From NCBI RefSeq assembly GCF_000349565.1, contig NZ_KB714607.1:1-64000 (forward strand): a stretch of 64,000 nt of DNA, given 5' to 3'. The DNA comes from Curtobacterium flaccumfaciens UCD-AKU (lineage in GTDB: Bacteria; Actinomycetota; Actinomycetes; Actinomycetales; Microbacteriaceae). Each line of letters starts with the position of its first letter. The stretch's first letter is position 1. The notes under the pieces are model-generated. The model saw only the letters and a program-made list of their open reading frames with translations, did not search any database and had not been told where the DNA came from. A program made the position numbers and the translations under genes. Below are positions 1 through 8,308 of this stretch, piece after piece.

Positions 1-23
1 TGGCACCGTGCCTCCAGTCCGAC
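1..23. repeat. edge fragment of an intergenic hairpin repeat
   Basis: The first 23 bases match the terminator-like element at 20721-20743 at 20 of 23 positions. The window probably opens inside another copy of that repeat. The rest of the stretch up to 70 shows no gene. Only a fragment is visible, so the assignment is tentative. Confidence 0.35.
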
Positions 24-70
24 ACGTGGCGGGGCAGATGCGCACGTCCGAGGAGCGGGGCGAAGGCTCC

Positions 71-1267
71 TCAGCTGACGACGGCCCGCAGGGCCGGCAA
101 CTCGCGGTCGGTCTCGGCGACCTGCGTGAGCTTCATGGCGACCGGTCGGAGCGGCCGTGACATCAGCACCTTGTTCAGGAGCCCGCGGAGTGCGAGAGCG
201 AGTCGGGACTGCGGGTACGCCAGGGCCTTGAGCCCACGAGGCAGATCCTGCACATCGTCGACCAGTGGGCGCATCCACGTCTCGTAGGCGGTCAACGCTG
301 CCTCCTGGTCCTGCGTCGCGTCGGAGAGCTCGGCGGCCAGGACGTAGCCGGCGGTGAGCGCGAGCGAGGCGCCGCCGCCACCCATGGGCGTGACGCACCA
401 TCCGGCATCCCCGGCCATGACGACGTGGCCGCGGTGCCAGGTCCGCATCCGGATCTGCTGGAGCTGGTCGATGTAGACGTCGGGCGACGTGTCGAGCGCG
501 TCCAGGACCCGCGGCGCCTCCCACCCGACTCCGTCGTACCGGCGCCGCACCGCCGCCAGTGTCTGCTCACGACTCAGACCGATGACGTCGTCCCCGGGAG
601 AGTAGGCGAGGATCGCACGGGTGGTGCCGTACGGGTCAGGTCGGAGGTGGACCTGGCGCCCTCGGACGGCGTTGTGCCACCGCCAACGGTCGTCGTCGCC
701 GTCGGTCCGTGGGATGGTCCCGAACACCATGGTGACGTCGAGGTCGCGCTGGTCGACGTCGTCCTGGTCGAAGACCATCGCACGGGTGCGGGACCGCACA
801 CCCTCGGCGATGACGAACAGGTCGGCACGCAGGCGCTGGCCCTTCGCGGTCGTCACGGCGACTCCCGCGGCGTCGTCGTCGACGTCGACAACGGTGTCGC
901 CGTAGACGAACGAGACGCCGGGCGGCAGGTTGTCGAGGATCGTCCGAGCGAGGTCGCCGCGCAGGATCTCGAGTTCCGCTGTCGCACCGCCGGCCCCGTC
1001 GGAGGGCAGCTCAGCGGTGACTGTTCCACGCCCGTCGACGAGGACGGTGCCCGTCTCGGTGGTGTTCCGTGCCTTCACGGCGTCGAACAAGCCCATCTTG
1101 CGGAGCACGTCGCGCGCGACGCCCCGGACGTCGACGTTCTGTCCGCCGTCACGGAACGCAGCGGCTCGTTCGATGACCGTCACGTCCCATCCGGTCCGGC
1201 GGAGCCAGTAGGCGGTCGAGAGGCCAGCGATACTGGCTCCTGAGATGACAGCGGTGCGGTTTGCCAT
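71..1267 (-). CDS. FAD-dependent monooxygenase (aromatic hydroxylase-like)
   Basis: A 398-residue flavoprotein of the PHBH-like class A monooxygenases, which use NAD(P)H and O2 to hydroxylate or epoxidise small organic substrates in the cytosol. The dinucleotide-binding motif GASIAG is at about residues 10-15. A DG-like motif (IAEGVRSRTR) lies mid-protein, and the FAD ribityl motif reads MAGDAGWCVTPMGGGGASLA. The ATG at 1267 is chosen because GGAGG sits 6 nt upstream; a TTG at 1285 would lie upstream of that ribosome site. The gene is divergent from a MarR regulator with a palindrome between them, so MarR-controlled expression in response to a substrate-like ligand is likely. The substrate cannot be read from the sequence. 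Confidence 0.85.
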   Translation of the reverse strand: MANRTAVISGASIAGLSTAYWLRRTGWDVTVIERAAAFRDGGQNVDVRGVARDVLRKMGLFDAVKARNTTETGTVLVDGRGTVTAELPSDGAGGATAELEILRGDLARTILDNLPPGVSFVYGDTVVDVDDDAAGVAVTTAKGQRLRADLFVIAEGVRSRTRAMVFDQDDVDQRDLDVTMVFGTIPRTDGDDDRWRWHNAVRGRQVHLRPDPYGTTRAILAYSPGDDVIGLSREQTLAAVRRRYDGVGWEAPRVLDALDTSPDVYIDQLQQIRMRTWHRGHVVMAGDAGWCVTPMGGGGASLALTAGYVLAAELSDATQDQEAALTAYETWMRPLVDDVQDLPRGLKALAYPQSRLALALRGLLNKVLMSRPLRPVAMKLTQVAETDRELPALRAVVS

Positions 1268-1286
1268 GGTGTTCCTCCGTTGCAAG

Positions 1287-1315
1287 CTTTACAATAAAGA
1301 TACTACACAGTAAAG
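1287..1315. promoter_or_regulatory. palindromic operator candidate between monooxygenase and MarR genes
   Basis: CTTTAC at 1287-1292 and GTAAAG at 1310-1315 form a perfect 6-bp inverted repeat. A shorter one (CTTTA-CAA-TAAAG) spans 1287-1299. The site lies in the 55-bp divergent region and touches the AAAGGAG ribosome site of the MarR gene. MarR proteins typically bind such AT-rich palindromes and repress both genes; binding here is inferred. Confidence 0.5.
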
Positions 1316-1322
1316 GAGTCTG

Positions 1323-1805
1323 ATGGACGACGTGTTCGGGATGGAGTGGGACGCGCCTCAGGTCGAGGTGATGGAGGCGCTCCAGACATGGGCGGTGGCG
1401 TTCGCGGAGCTCAACCAGCTGATGTCCTCCTGGCTCGACCTGCCGACCACCGATGCGAACGCCCTCGGACAGGTGCTCTGGGCAGACTCGTCCGGCGACC
1501 CGCTGTCACCCGCCCGGCTCGGGCAGCGGATCGGGATGACCTCCGGATCCGTGACCGTCCTGCTGAACCGCTTGGAGTCGGCAGGTCTGGTCGCACGCAG
1601 CCGCGAGCACACGGACCGGCGCCGGGTGACGCTCCGTCCGACACCGGCGGCACGGGAGCGTGCGCGGGCGTTCACGGAGCGGTCGACCGCCGAGATCGCT
1701 GCCGCCCTGCAACAGGTGCCTGCAGCAGAGCTCGAGCACCACGCCGCGTTCATCCGCCGCATGGTCGGTGCCGCGTCGGATGCCGCGGACCGGCTCCGCG
1801 GATAG
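1323..1805 (+). CDS. MarR family transcriptional regulator
   Basis: A 160-residue protein with a winged helix-turn-helix (ARLGQRIGMTSGSVTVLLNR followed by a DRRR wing), the usual MarR length and layout. AAAGGAG precedes the ATG at 1323. It is divergent from the FAD monooxygenase at 71-1267, its likely target. The last 25 codons recur as a fragment at 3176-3253 beyond the neighbouring MFS gene, with only synonymous changes, which points to a past recombination event at this locus. Confidence 0.85.
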   Translation: MDDVFGMEWDAPQVEVMEALQTWAVAFAELNQLMSSWLDLPTTDANALGQVLWADSSGDPLSPARLGQRIGMTSGSVTVLLNRLESAGLVARSREHTDRRRVTLRPTPAARERARAFTERSTAEIAAALQQVPAAELEHHAAFIRRMVGAASDAADRLRG

Positions 1806-1923
1806 ACGCCGTCGAGGTCCGTCGATCGAGGACTGGCCTTCTCGTCGGCCGATCGACCACCCCACAGCGATGCGGAGTGGGAAGTGTCTTGCTCGCGGCG
1901 TCGCCGTCTGCCAGCGTTGGCGC

Positions 1924-3171
1924 ATGGGCGAGGACGTGACCACGCTGCGCCGAGTACCCGGGTTCCGCTCGTACTGGTCCGCCGCGACCGTCTCATCGTT
2001 CGGATCAGCAGTCAGCGCGGTCGCCGTACCGGTTCTCGTGGTGACCGTGCTGCACGCCAGCCCGTTCGAGGTGGGGCTGGTGAACGCTGCCCAGTTCCTC
2101 CCGTACGCGTTGTTCGGGCTGATCGTCGGCGCGTACGTCGATCGATTCCGGCGCAAGCCACTCCTGATCTGGGCGAGTGTCGGTCGTGGCGTGTGCCTGG
2201 GCGCGATCCCGGTGCTCTGGTTCACCGGGCTCTTGAACCTCTGGGTGACGGCGGCGGCGTTGTTCGTGTTCGGCATCCTGTCCGTCATCGGATTCGCCGC
2301 GACGCAGTCCCTCCTCCCTCGAATCGTCCCTCGCCCGCTCCTCCTGGCGGCGAATGCGCGGGTCGACCAGAGTGATGCGGCAGCGCAGACGGTGGGCCCG
2401 GCTCTCGGAGGTGTCCTGGTCAGCATCGTGACCGCGCCGGTCGCGATCGCCCTCGACGCGGTGAGCTACTTCATCGACGCCGTCCTCATCGCGCGCGTCC
2501 GCGTCATCGAGCAGACGCCAGCGCGCACGGCGGGTGCGCGGTTGCGGAGCGACATCGCCGACGGTCTGCGGTGGACGTACGGTCATGCGACGCTCGCACC
2601 GCTGGCGCTGTCGACACATCTCTGGTTCCTCGCCAACGCCGCCGGACTGACGGTGTTCGCGACACTCGCGCTCCGCACCTTCGCGCTCCCAGCGGCCGTG
2701 TACGGGGGCATCCTCGCCGTCAGCGGTGTCGCGATGCTCCTCGGCGCCACCGCTGCGCCGCGCCTCGGTACCCGCTTCGGTGCCGGCCGGACGATCATCG
2801 CCGCTCGAGCCGCGTACCCGGTCGCCTGGGCCGCCGTCACGCTCACGACGGTCGGCACCGGCACCGCAGGAACACCGGCGACTGTCGCGGTGTTGTTCGT
2901 CGCCTTCGCCGTGCACGGCGCTGCAGCGGGCTGCGAGAACGCGAACGAGATGAGTCTCCGCCAGACCGTCACACCCGACGCGCTGCTCGGTCGGATGAAC
3001 GGCACGATGCGCAGCGCGAACAGGACCGTCGCGGCTGCAGGAGCAGTGGGCGGCGGCGCGCTCATGACCGTCGCTGGAGATGGCGTCGCGCTGCTCGCGG
3101 TGACGCTCGTGTTCGCCGGCGCCGTCGTCGTGGCGATGTGCTCACCACTCAGGACGATCGCCGTTCGGTAA
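1924..3171 (+). CDS. MFS transporter (drug-efflux type)
   Basis: A 415-residue integral membrane protein with repeated hydrophobic helices and a motif-A-like loop (VDRFRRKPLLIW) after the second or third helix. It resembles the MFS_3/enterobactin-exporter-like carriers of actinobacteria (EGVGLVNAAQFLP-type first repeat, a conserved MRSANR segment near the C terminus). The ATG at 1924 has no clear ribosome site; a GTG at 1938 preceded by GGCGAGGA is an alternative. The gene sits between two copies of the end of the MarR gene, so it may have arrived as a unit by recombination. Its substrate is unknown; efflux of a compound handled by the neighbouring monooxygenase is possible. Confidence 0.8.
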   Translation: MGEDVTTLRRVPGFRSYWSAATVSSFGSAVSAVAVPVLVVTVLHASPFEVGLVNAAQFLPYALFGLIVGAYVDRFRRKPLLIWASVGRGVCLGAIPVLWFTGLLNLWVTAAALFVFGILSVIGFAATQSLLPRIVPRPLLLAANARVDQSDAAAQTVGPALGGVLVSIVTAPVAIALDAVSYFIDAVLIARVRVIEQTPARTAGARLRSDIADGLRWTYGHATLAPLALSTHLWFLANAAGLTVFATLALRTFALPAAVYGGILAVSGVAMLLGATAAPRLGTRFGAGRTIIAARAAYPVAWAAVTLTTVGTGTAGTPATVAVLFVAFAVHGAAAGCENANEMSLRQTVTPDALLGRMNGTMRSANRTVAAAGAVGGGALMTVAGDGVALLAVTLVFAGAVVVAMCSPLRTIAVR

Positions 3172-3175
3172 CGGG

Positions 3176-3253
3176 GAGCTCGAGCACCACGCCGCGTTCA
3201 TCCGCCGCATGGTCGGTGCCGCGTCGGACGCTGCGGATCGGCTCCGCGGGTGA
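3176..3253 (+). pseudogene. orphan 3' end of a MarR gene (duplicate of 1728-1805)
   Basis: This 78-bp stretch encodes ELEHHAAFIRR...RLRG followed by a stop, the same 25 C-terminal residues as the MarR gene ending at 1805. The first 53 bases are identical. The remaining codon differences (GAT/GAC, GCC/GCT, GAC/GAT, GGA/GGG) are all synonymous and the stop differs (TAG versus TGA). No start or upstream part of the gene is present, so it is a remnant rather than a gene. Confidence 0.85.
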
Positions 3254-3321
3254 GACCCCGCGGACACTCGGCTGAACGGTCAGGCTGGTGCAGCCTGGCG
3301 GCTCACGGACCGCTTCGACAC

Positions 3322-4386
3322 TCACTCGCTCCCCGGAACGCGCTCGGCGCTCAAGCGGGGGAAGAGCTGCTCGGCGGCTGTTCGGTGCACCTCGCCCAGT
3401 CGTTCTGCGCCGGGGCCGTCGTAGGTGTCCAGGTCGTGGTCGAAGCGGGCGCTCCAATCGGGGTGCGCGTAGGGGAAGTCGCTGCCGTAGAGGACATGGC
3501 CGGGTTCCGCGAACGCCAGCAGTGACGGCAGCGAGGCGGGAGACGCGGACAGTGCGGTGTCGAAGTAGAACTTCCGGAGGCCCGCCTGGATGCTCTCCGG
3601 CGTGGTGTCGGGGTTGAACATCGCGGCGGCGCTGAATCGACTGGCTGCGTACGGCAGGAACCCGCCGGCGTGGGAGAGGATGACGCGGAGGTTCGGGTAC
3701 CGGTCGAACACGCCGTGCGCGACGAGGTCCACGGCGGTGCGGGTGGTGTCGAACGGGAAGTCCAGCAATGCAGTCGGCATCCCCGGCAGCTGGGTGATCG
3801 GTGGTGCGGTGGGGTGCACGAAGACCACGGCCGAGCGCGCGGCGAGTTCTGCCCAGAGCGGCTCGTACGCGGGGTCGCCGAGGTACCGTCCGTGCGCGTT
3901 CGACAGCAGGAGCACCCCGTCGGCGTGGAGTTCGTCGAGTGCTCGCACGGCCTCGGCGACGGCACCATCGAAGTCCGGCAACGGCAGCACCGCGAAGTGC
4001 CCGAACCGGTCCGGCGCCTCACGGACCAGCTCGGCCTGGTAGTCGTTCAGTTCGCGGGCGAGTTCCCGCGCCGCGGCGTCGTCACCGAAGTGCACGCCGG
4101 GTGCGCTGATCGAGAGCATTCCGGTCTCGATCCCCGCCTCGTCCATCATCTCGATCGCCGCTCGGGGGCTCCACTCCGGCATCAGCCAGCCACCGATGGC
4201 CCGAGGCCCTCGTCGCGGTGCGGTCCCGCCGCTTCCACCCCACGGGTCCCACTGCGCGGACCCTCCGGTCGCAGCCGGCGCATCCCCCGGGGCGCCGGCC
4301 CCCATCGCTTTCGATCCTGCCGCTGCCAGCGCCTCGAAGTAGCGGGGCGGGAGCAGGTGCTGGTGGACATCGATCTTTCCTGGCAT
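3322..4386 (-). CDS. amidohydrolase family protein (ACMSD-like)
   Basis: A 354-residue TIM-barrel metal-dependent hydrolase or decarboxylase of the amidohydrolase-2 group. The N-terminal metal-binding motif DVHQHLLP is at residues 6-13. A second histidine motif (VILSHAGGFLPY) and the late acidic motif (YGSDFPYAHPDW) are in the expected order. An insert of about 40 residues rich in Gly, Ala and Pro follows residue 25. GGAGG lies upstream of the ATG at 4386. Relatives act on 6-methylsalicylate, ACMS or resorcylates; the substrate here is unknown. It stands alone, facing the MFS gene tail to tail. Confidence 0.8.
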   Translation of the reverse strand: MPGKIDVHQHLLPPRYFEALAAAGSKAMGAGAPGDAPAATGGSAQWDPWGGSGGTAPRRGPRAIGGWLMPEWSPRAAIEMMDEAGIETGMLSISAPGVHFGDDAAARELARELNDYQAELVREAPDRFGHFAVLPLPDFDGAVAEAVRALDELHADGVLLLSNAHGRYLGDPAYEPLWAELAARSAVVFVHPTAPPITQLPGMPTALLDFPFDTTRTAVDLVAHGVFDRYPNLRVILSHAGGFLPYAASRFSAAAMFNPDTTPESIQAGLRKFYFDTALSASPASLPSLLAFAEPGHVLYGSDFPYAHPDWSARFDHDLDTYDGPGAERLGEVHRTAAEQLFPRLSAERVPGSE

Positions 4387-4485
4387 GGTGCGGTCCTCCG
4401 ATCGTCCTCAGCAATGAGGGCTGGTTGTCGTGTGCAGGAGTGGGTGCCTCGAGGGATCCCCGCCAGTCGAGGACCCCTGTTGCAT

Positions 4486-5685
4486 TCAGGGCGTTGGGGT
4501 CAACGGCAGCAAGGCCGCGTTGGGCGTGACTGCAGCGGCCTCGAGGTGGGAGCCCGAGGGTCCGGCCGTCTGGCGGGGATCGTGCTCGGAGCGGAGGCCG
4601 CCCTTCGGTCGAGCCGCGGCTTCGCGTCGGTTCCGGATGAGCATCGCCGTCAGCGTGAGCAGGATGCCTGCCACGGCCCAGATGCTCAGCCGGATGATCG
4701 GGGCGGCGACCGCGGCGCCGTCGAAGTACTGGACGGACCGCAGCAGGTCGAGCGCGTCGCCCTGTGGGAAGACGTGGTAGAGCGTCTGGAAGAAGTCGTT
4801 GAGGACGTGGATCCCGAGCGGGCCACCGGACGACGTGTTCCCGAGGATCACCAGGGCGAGCGTCATCACCAGAGCCGCGATGGTTCCGCCGAGTGCTGCG
4901 ACGCCCGTGACCGCTCCCCCGATGGCGAGTCCGGTCAGCCAGAGGGTCCCGAACACGGCCCAGGGGCCGACGGTCACCGCTCCGAGTGCGGAGTCGATCC
5001 ACAGGGTGATCAGTCCGGCGAGGAGACCGGTGTAGAGCACGAGGACGATGCTGCGCTCGATGAACTTCGCCGCCGTGTCGACAGTGCCGAGGACGCGTCC
5101 GAACACCGTCGCACCGAGGGCGGCCCCCAGGCCGGCGAAGAGGATCGCGTAGAACTCGATCGATCCGACCGGGTCCTGCTTCGGCAGGGGTGCGAGGTCT
5201 GCGGCCGTGTTGGTGGTCCGCAGTTTCGCTGCGATCGAGTCACCGATACCGGAGATCGCCTGTCCGAGGCCACGGCCGCCGCCGCTGGCGATGTAGGTGG
5301 TGACGCCGGCGCCCTTCCCCGGAGCAGGTAACACGACAGCGCCGTCGACGTCGCGGTCGAGCACCGCGGTCCGCGCCTGCTGGTCAGAGGCCACGACGGT
5401 GAGGTCCAGCGATCCTTGCTGCTCGAGCGCGACGATCGCGTCAACGTCGCCGGTGACCGCGAGGTGCACGTTGTTCGGCGTCGGGTCGCCGAACGCGCTC
5501 GAGTAGCTCGTCAGCATCGCCATCGCGAGGAGCAGGATCGCGATCCCGCCGAGGATCACGTTCCGGTAGCGATGAGCCGATCCCGGCCCTTCGGAGTTCA
5601 GCGTTCCGCCCGCGACCGCCGCTTCGAAGGCCGGGTGCTGCGGGCCGTCTCGCCGGTCCGGTGCGGGTTCGGTCACGTGCGTCAT
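4486..5685 (-). CDS. DUF3533/ABC-2-like membrane protein
   Basis: A 399-residue membrane protein. One transmembrane helix lies near residues 44-62, an extracytoplasmic domain of about 120 residues follows, and then five helices between about residues 185 and 375. This layout matches YhgE/DUF3533-type and ABC-2-type membrane subunits, which export lipids or drugs, often under TetR control. No ATPase is encoded nearby. AAAGGA precedes the ATG at 5685. The divergent TetR gene starting at 5755 is the probable regulator. Confidence 0.65.
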   Translation of the reverse strand: MTHVTEPAPDRRDGPQHPAFEAAVAGGTLNSEGPGSAHRYRNVILGGIAILLLAMAMLTSYSSAFGDPTPNNVHLAVTGDVDAIVALEQQGSLDLTVVASDQQARTAVLDRDVDGAVVLPAPGKGAGVTTYIASGGGRGLGQAISGIGDSIAAKLRTTNTAADLAPLPKQDPVGSIEFYAILFAGLGAALGATVFGRVLGTVDTAAKFIERSIVLVLYTGLLAGLITLWIDSALGAVTVGPWAVFGTLWLTGLAIGGAVTGVAALGGTIAALVMTLALVILGNTSSGGPLGIHVLNDFFQTLYHVFPQGDALDLLRSVQYFDGAAVAAPIIRLSIWAVAGILLTLTAMLIRNRREAAARPKGGLRSEHDPRQTAGPSGSHLEAAAVTPNAALLPLTPTP

Positions 5686-5754
5686 GATGTCCTTTACAGT
5701 TGTCCAGTAGATGACGAACGTACATCAGAGCTCTCAGTCTGGCAAGATGGACGC

Positions 5755-6372
5755 ATGACGGAGGGAACGCCCACGGCGGCACTCGCGAGCCAGCGGGTGG
5801 ACCCGCGCATCACCCGCACCCGCGCCGCCCTGATCCGGGCGTTGACCGCACTCGTGTCCGAGGCGCCGAAGGGCGAGACGATCTCGATGAGTGCAGTGGC
5901 GCAGCGAGCTGGCTTGAGCAGGCAGGCGCTCCACAACCACTACAGCAACGTCGGTGACCTCGCGACAGATGTCTGGATCAGTCGACTCCTCGAAGACCAT
6001 CTTCCCCTCGACGAGGGCGCGGCGAACCTCGCGCAGGCCCTCACCGACGCCGTTCGCGAACGCGGGATCGAACCGCTGCTCACCGCAGGACGATCGGATC
6101 GGGAGTTCTTCGACAAGCTCCGTGCCATCCCGCGCGGCGAGCGGGTCACCGAGGTGCTGGCTTCGGCGATGACGACGTGGCTGACGGAGTCCGATTGCGA
6201 TGGCCCCCGACCGGTGGTCGCACTCAGCGGGGACGCCCGCACCTTCACGATCGGCGGCATGATCGCGCTGGTGTCGACGTGGCAGATGGCCGACGCACCG
6301 CCGAGCACCGCGCAGCAGGTCGCCACGCTCCGCACGTTCGCAGCCGCGGCAGCCGGTGCCCGCACCGACTGA
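5755..6372 (+). CDS. TetR family transcriptional regulator
   Basis: A 205-residue protein with an N-terminal helix-turn-helix (ISMSAVAQRAGLSRQALHNH, about residues 43-62) and a helical ligand domain. The ATG at 5755 is chosen because it leaves about 25 residues before the DNA-binding helices, as is usual. It is divergent from the DUF3533-like membrane protein at 4486-5685, separated by 69 bp, and is its likely repressor. Confidence 0.8.
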   Translation: MTEGTPTAALASQRVDPRITRTRAALIRALTALVSEAPKGETISMSAVAQRAGLSRQALHNHYSNVGDLATDVWISRLLEDHLPLDEGAANLAQALTDAVRERGIEPLLTAGRSDREFFDKLRAIPRGERVTEVLASAMTTWLTESDCDGPRPVVALSGDARTFTIGGMIALVSTWQMADAPPSTAQQVATLRTFAAAAAGARTD

Positions 6373-6444
6373 CGTGCAGAGCGCCACCATGCAGAGTTCG
6401 CGGCAGCCACCCGTCCAGGCCGGCCGGCCCGGACGGGTGTGTCG

Positions 6445-7110
6445 TCAGCCGTCGTAGGCGACGTAGTGCAGTTCGGCGTCCCGCCGCTCGTCATGGAGCT
6501 TCACGTACGACTGCGCGATGACCGCGGGCTCCGCATCCGGTCGCCCACCTCCGATCAGGGCGGTGATCGCGACGAAACCGACGTAGACACCCTTCTCCGC
6601 GACGGCGGCACCGAGGTTGAGGATCCAGTTCCGGAGCCCTGCGGCTGCGATGTTGACGTTCCCGCGGACCGGAGTCCGGGCGAGCGCACCACCACCGGTC
6701 GTCACGAGGACCGTGCCTGTGCCCGCGGCGATCATGTCGGGCAGCACCGCACCGACGGCCGCGATGGCGCCACCGAGGTAGAAGTCGATCTGTGGCTGCA
6801 GGTTGTCCATCGTCACGTCCACGGCATCGACCGACTCCAGTGCCCGATCCGCCGGCGAGTACTCGAGGACGTCGATCGGACCGAGCGACTCCCGGATCGA
6901 CCGGAGTGCGCCTCGGATCGTGTCGGGCTCGCTGACGTCGGCGGTGAACCCGCGAGCCTGGATGCCCTCCGCGACGAGCGCACTCGCCAGGGCATCCACC
7001 TTCGCCTGGCTGCGGGCAACGAGCGCGACGTCGAAGCCCTTCTTCCCGAAGGCGCGAGCGATCTCGAGACCCAGTCCGGGTCCCGCGCCGATGATGGTGA
7101 TGAGGGGCAT
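6445..7110 (-). CDS. SDR-like protein lacking the catalytic Tyr/Lys pair
   Basis: A 221-residue Rossmann-fold protein of the short-chain dehydrogenase superfamily. The cofactor motif GAGPGLG is at residues 8-14 and a TADVS motif follows the third strand. Where classical SDRs carry YxxxK, this protein reads NVNIAAAGLRNW, with neither tyrosine nor lysine in place, so it may be a non-classical enzyme or an NAD(P)-binding sensor. AAAGGA lies upstream of the ATG at 7110. It is divergent from a TetR gene, with two matching palindromes between them. Confidence 0.75.
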   Translation of the reverse strand: MPLITIIGAGPGLGLEIARAFGKKGFDVALVARSQAKVDALASALVAEGIQARGFTADVSEPDTIRGALRSIRESLGPIDVLEYSPADRALESVDAVDVTMDNLQPQIDFYLGGAIAAVGAVLPDMIAAGTGTVLVTTGGGALARTPVRGNVNIAAAGLRNWILNLGAAVAEKGVYVGFVAITALIGGGRPDAEPAVIAQSYVKLHDERRDAELHYVAYDG

Positions 7111-7161
7111 GATGTGTCCTTTCGTGGCCCACCGCCGGGCCCTGCAAGCTGGTGCGGTAAG

Positions 7162-7177
7162 TTGAGAACGTCCTCAA
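7162..7177. promoter_or_regulatory. TetR operator candidate, copy 1 (TTGAG-N6-CTCAA)
   Basis: TTGAG at 7162-7166 and CTCAA at 7173-7177 form a perfect 5-bp inverted repeat around 6 bases. An identical layout recurs at 7195-7210, 33 bp further on. It lies between the SDR-like gene and the TetR gene, so it probably binds that TetR protein. Confidence 0.65.
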
Positions 7178-7194
7178 ATCCACTGCAGCATATG

Positions 7195-7210
7195 TTGAGA
7201 CCGCCCTCAA
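7195..7210. promoter_or_regulatory. TetR operator candidate, copy 2 (TTGAG-N6-CTCAA)
   Basis: TTGAG at 7195-7199 and CTCAA at 7206-7210 form the same inverted repeat as the site 33 bp upstream, about three helical turns away. It lies 17 bp before the GTG of the TetR gene, which suggests autorepression as well as control of the divergent SDR-like gene. Confidence 0.65.
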
Positions 7211-7227
7211 GATCCTTCGGAGTCGCT

Positions 7228-7791
7228 GTGAGCACCCCACCCCGTCTGCGTCGAGACGCGCAGGCGAACCTCCAGAAGCTGCGCGCCGCCGCCATCGCCG
7301 TGTTCTCGCAGCGAGGATTGTCCGCTCCCCTGGAGGACATCGCCCGGGAAGCCGGCGTGAGCATCGGCACGCTCTACAACCGCGTCGGGTCGCGCGAAGA
7401 ACTCATCGACGCCGTCGTGCCCGACATCGCAGGGGCAAAACTCAAGACCCTGCGAGACCGGACACTGTCGCAGGACAGTCCCCGTTCCCAGTTGGAGACC
7501 TTCATCGCCGAGATGATCGACCTCCAACGAAGCGACCCGGCCATGAACGACGCAATGCTGCGGCGCTACCCGGACGCCGTGCTCCTCATCAACGCTTGCG
7601 AACGATCCATGGCGCTCGGCGCCGAACTCGTCGCCAACGCACACAGCGCCGGAGTGCTCGCCGAGGACTTCACCACCGACGACCTGATGGCCGTCCTGTG
7701 GCTGGCCGGGATGGCCAGCCACGACCCTGCAGCCCCGGAAGGATGGCGTCACGTCGTGGACCGGAGCGTGTCCGCAGCCTGGCTTGCCTGA
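7228..7791 (+). CDS. TetR family transcriptional regulator
   Basis: A 187-residue TetR protein. The DNA-binding part (LEDIAREAGVSIGTLYNRVG) lies at about residues 37-56, and a TetR_C-type ligand domain follows. The GTG at 7228 is chosen: CGGAG lies 6 nt upstream and the basic leader RLRRDAQANLQKLRAAA fits family N termini. The reading frame stays open far upstream, but that part overlaps the divergent SDR-like gene and the operators. Likely represses itself and the SDR-like gene. Confidence 0.85.
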   Translation: MSTPPRLRRDAQANLQKLRAAAIAVFSQRGLSAPLEDIAREAGVSIGTLYNRVGSREELIDAVVPDIAGAKLKTLRDRTLSQDSPRSQLETFIAEMIDLQRSDPAMNDAMLRRYPDAVLLINACERSMALGAELVANAHSAGVLAEDFTTDDLMAVLWLAGMASHDPAAPEGWRHVVDRSVSAAWLA

Positions 7792-7879
7792 GGGTCATGC
7801 CACGGCGATCGTCACGGAGTACCACTGACCCACCGGGCAGCCGCCCCGTGTCGCGCGAAGCCGATCGCACCCTGACCGT

Positions 7880-8302
7880 TCACCTGATTGCCGACGGGAG
7901 CGCCCCGATCTGCCCGAGGATGCTGAGCACGTCCGGCTGGCCGACCTCGTCGACGATCAGTCCCTCGTCGAAACGGTAGAAGTTGCTCGCGTTCGCAACC
8001 ACCGTCCTCCCCGTAGCGGGGACACCGAGGAACTCGCCGTCGTGCGTGCCGCGCAGTTCGAAACATGCTGCGACTTCGTCGCCCTCGACGACGATCCGGT
8101 CGGTGCTCCACTGGATGTCGGAGAACGCGCCCCGCATGATCGTCAGGATCTGCATGTACCCCGGCAGCCCGCGCAGCGGCTCGGGCGAGAACGGCGTCAA
8201 GAACGCCGCTTCGGGTGCGATGACCGTCTCACCGATGGACGGGTCGGCGCTGTTGATGAAGTCGACGAATCGCAGGAAGGAGAGGCGTGTGTCTGTGGTC
8301 AT
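7880..8302 (-). CDS. SnoaL-like / NTF2-fold protein
   Basis: A 140-residue protein with the NTF2/SnoaL pattern: an N-terminal helix with FLRFVDFINSAD, a middle WSTDRIVVEGDEVAACFELRG strand pair, then a strand with RTVVANASNFYRFDEGLIVDE. Such proteins are small hydrolases, cyclases or isomerases, or ligand binders. The ATG at 8302 is preferred to the TTG two codons upstream. It is divergent from a MarR gene with a palindrome between them, so it likely belongs to that regulon together with the quinone oxidoreductase. Confidence 0.7.
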   Translation of the reverse strand: MTTDTRLSFLRFVDFINSADPSIGETVIAPEAAFLTPFSPEPLRGLPGYMQILTIMRGAFSDIQWSTDRIVVEGDEVAACFELRGTHDGEFLGVPATGRTVVANASNFYRFDEGLIVDEVGQPDVLSILGQIGALPSAIR

Positions 8303-8308
8303 GGACAA

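Noticed and set aside
5686-5754. TetR operator between the DUF3533-like gene and its regulator
   Set aside because: Only a 4-bp-arm inverted repeat (GATG...CATC) is visible, too weak to call although an operator is expected there.
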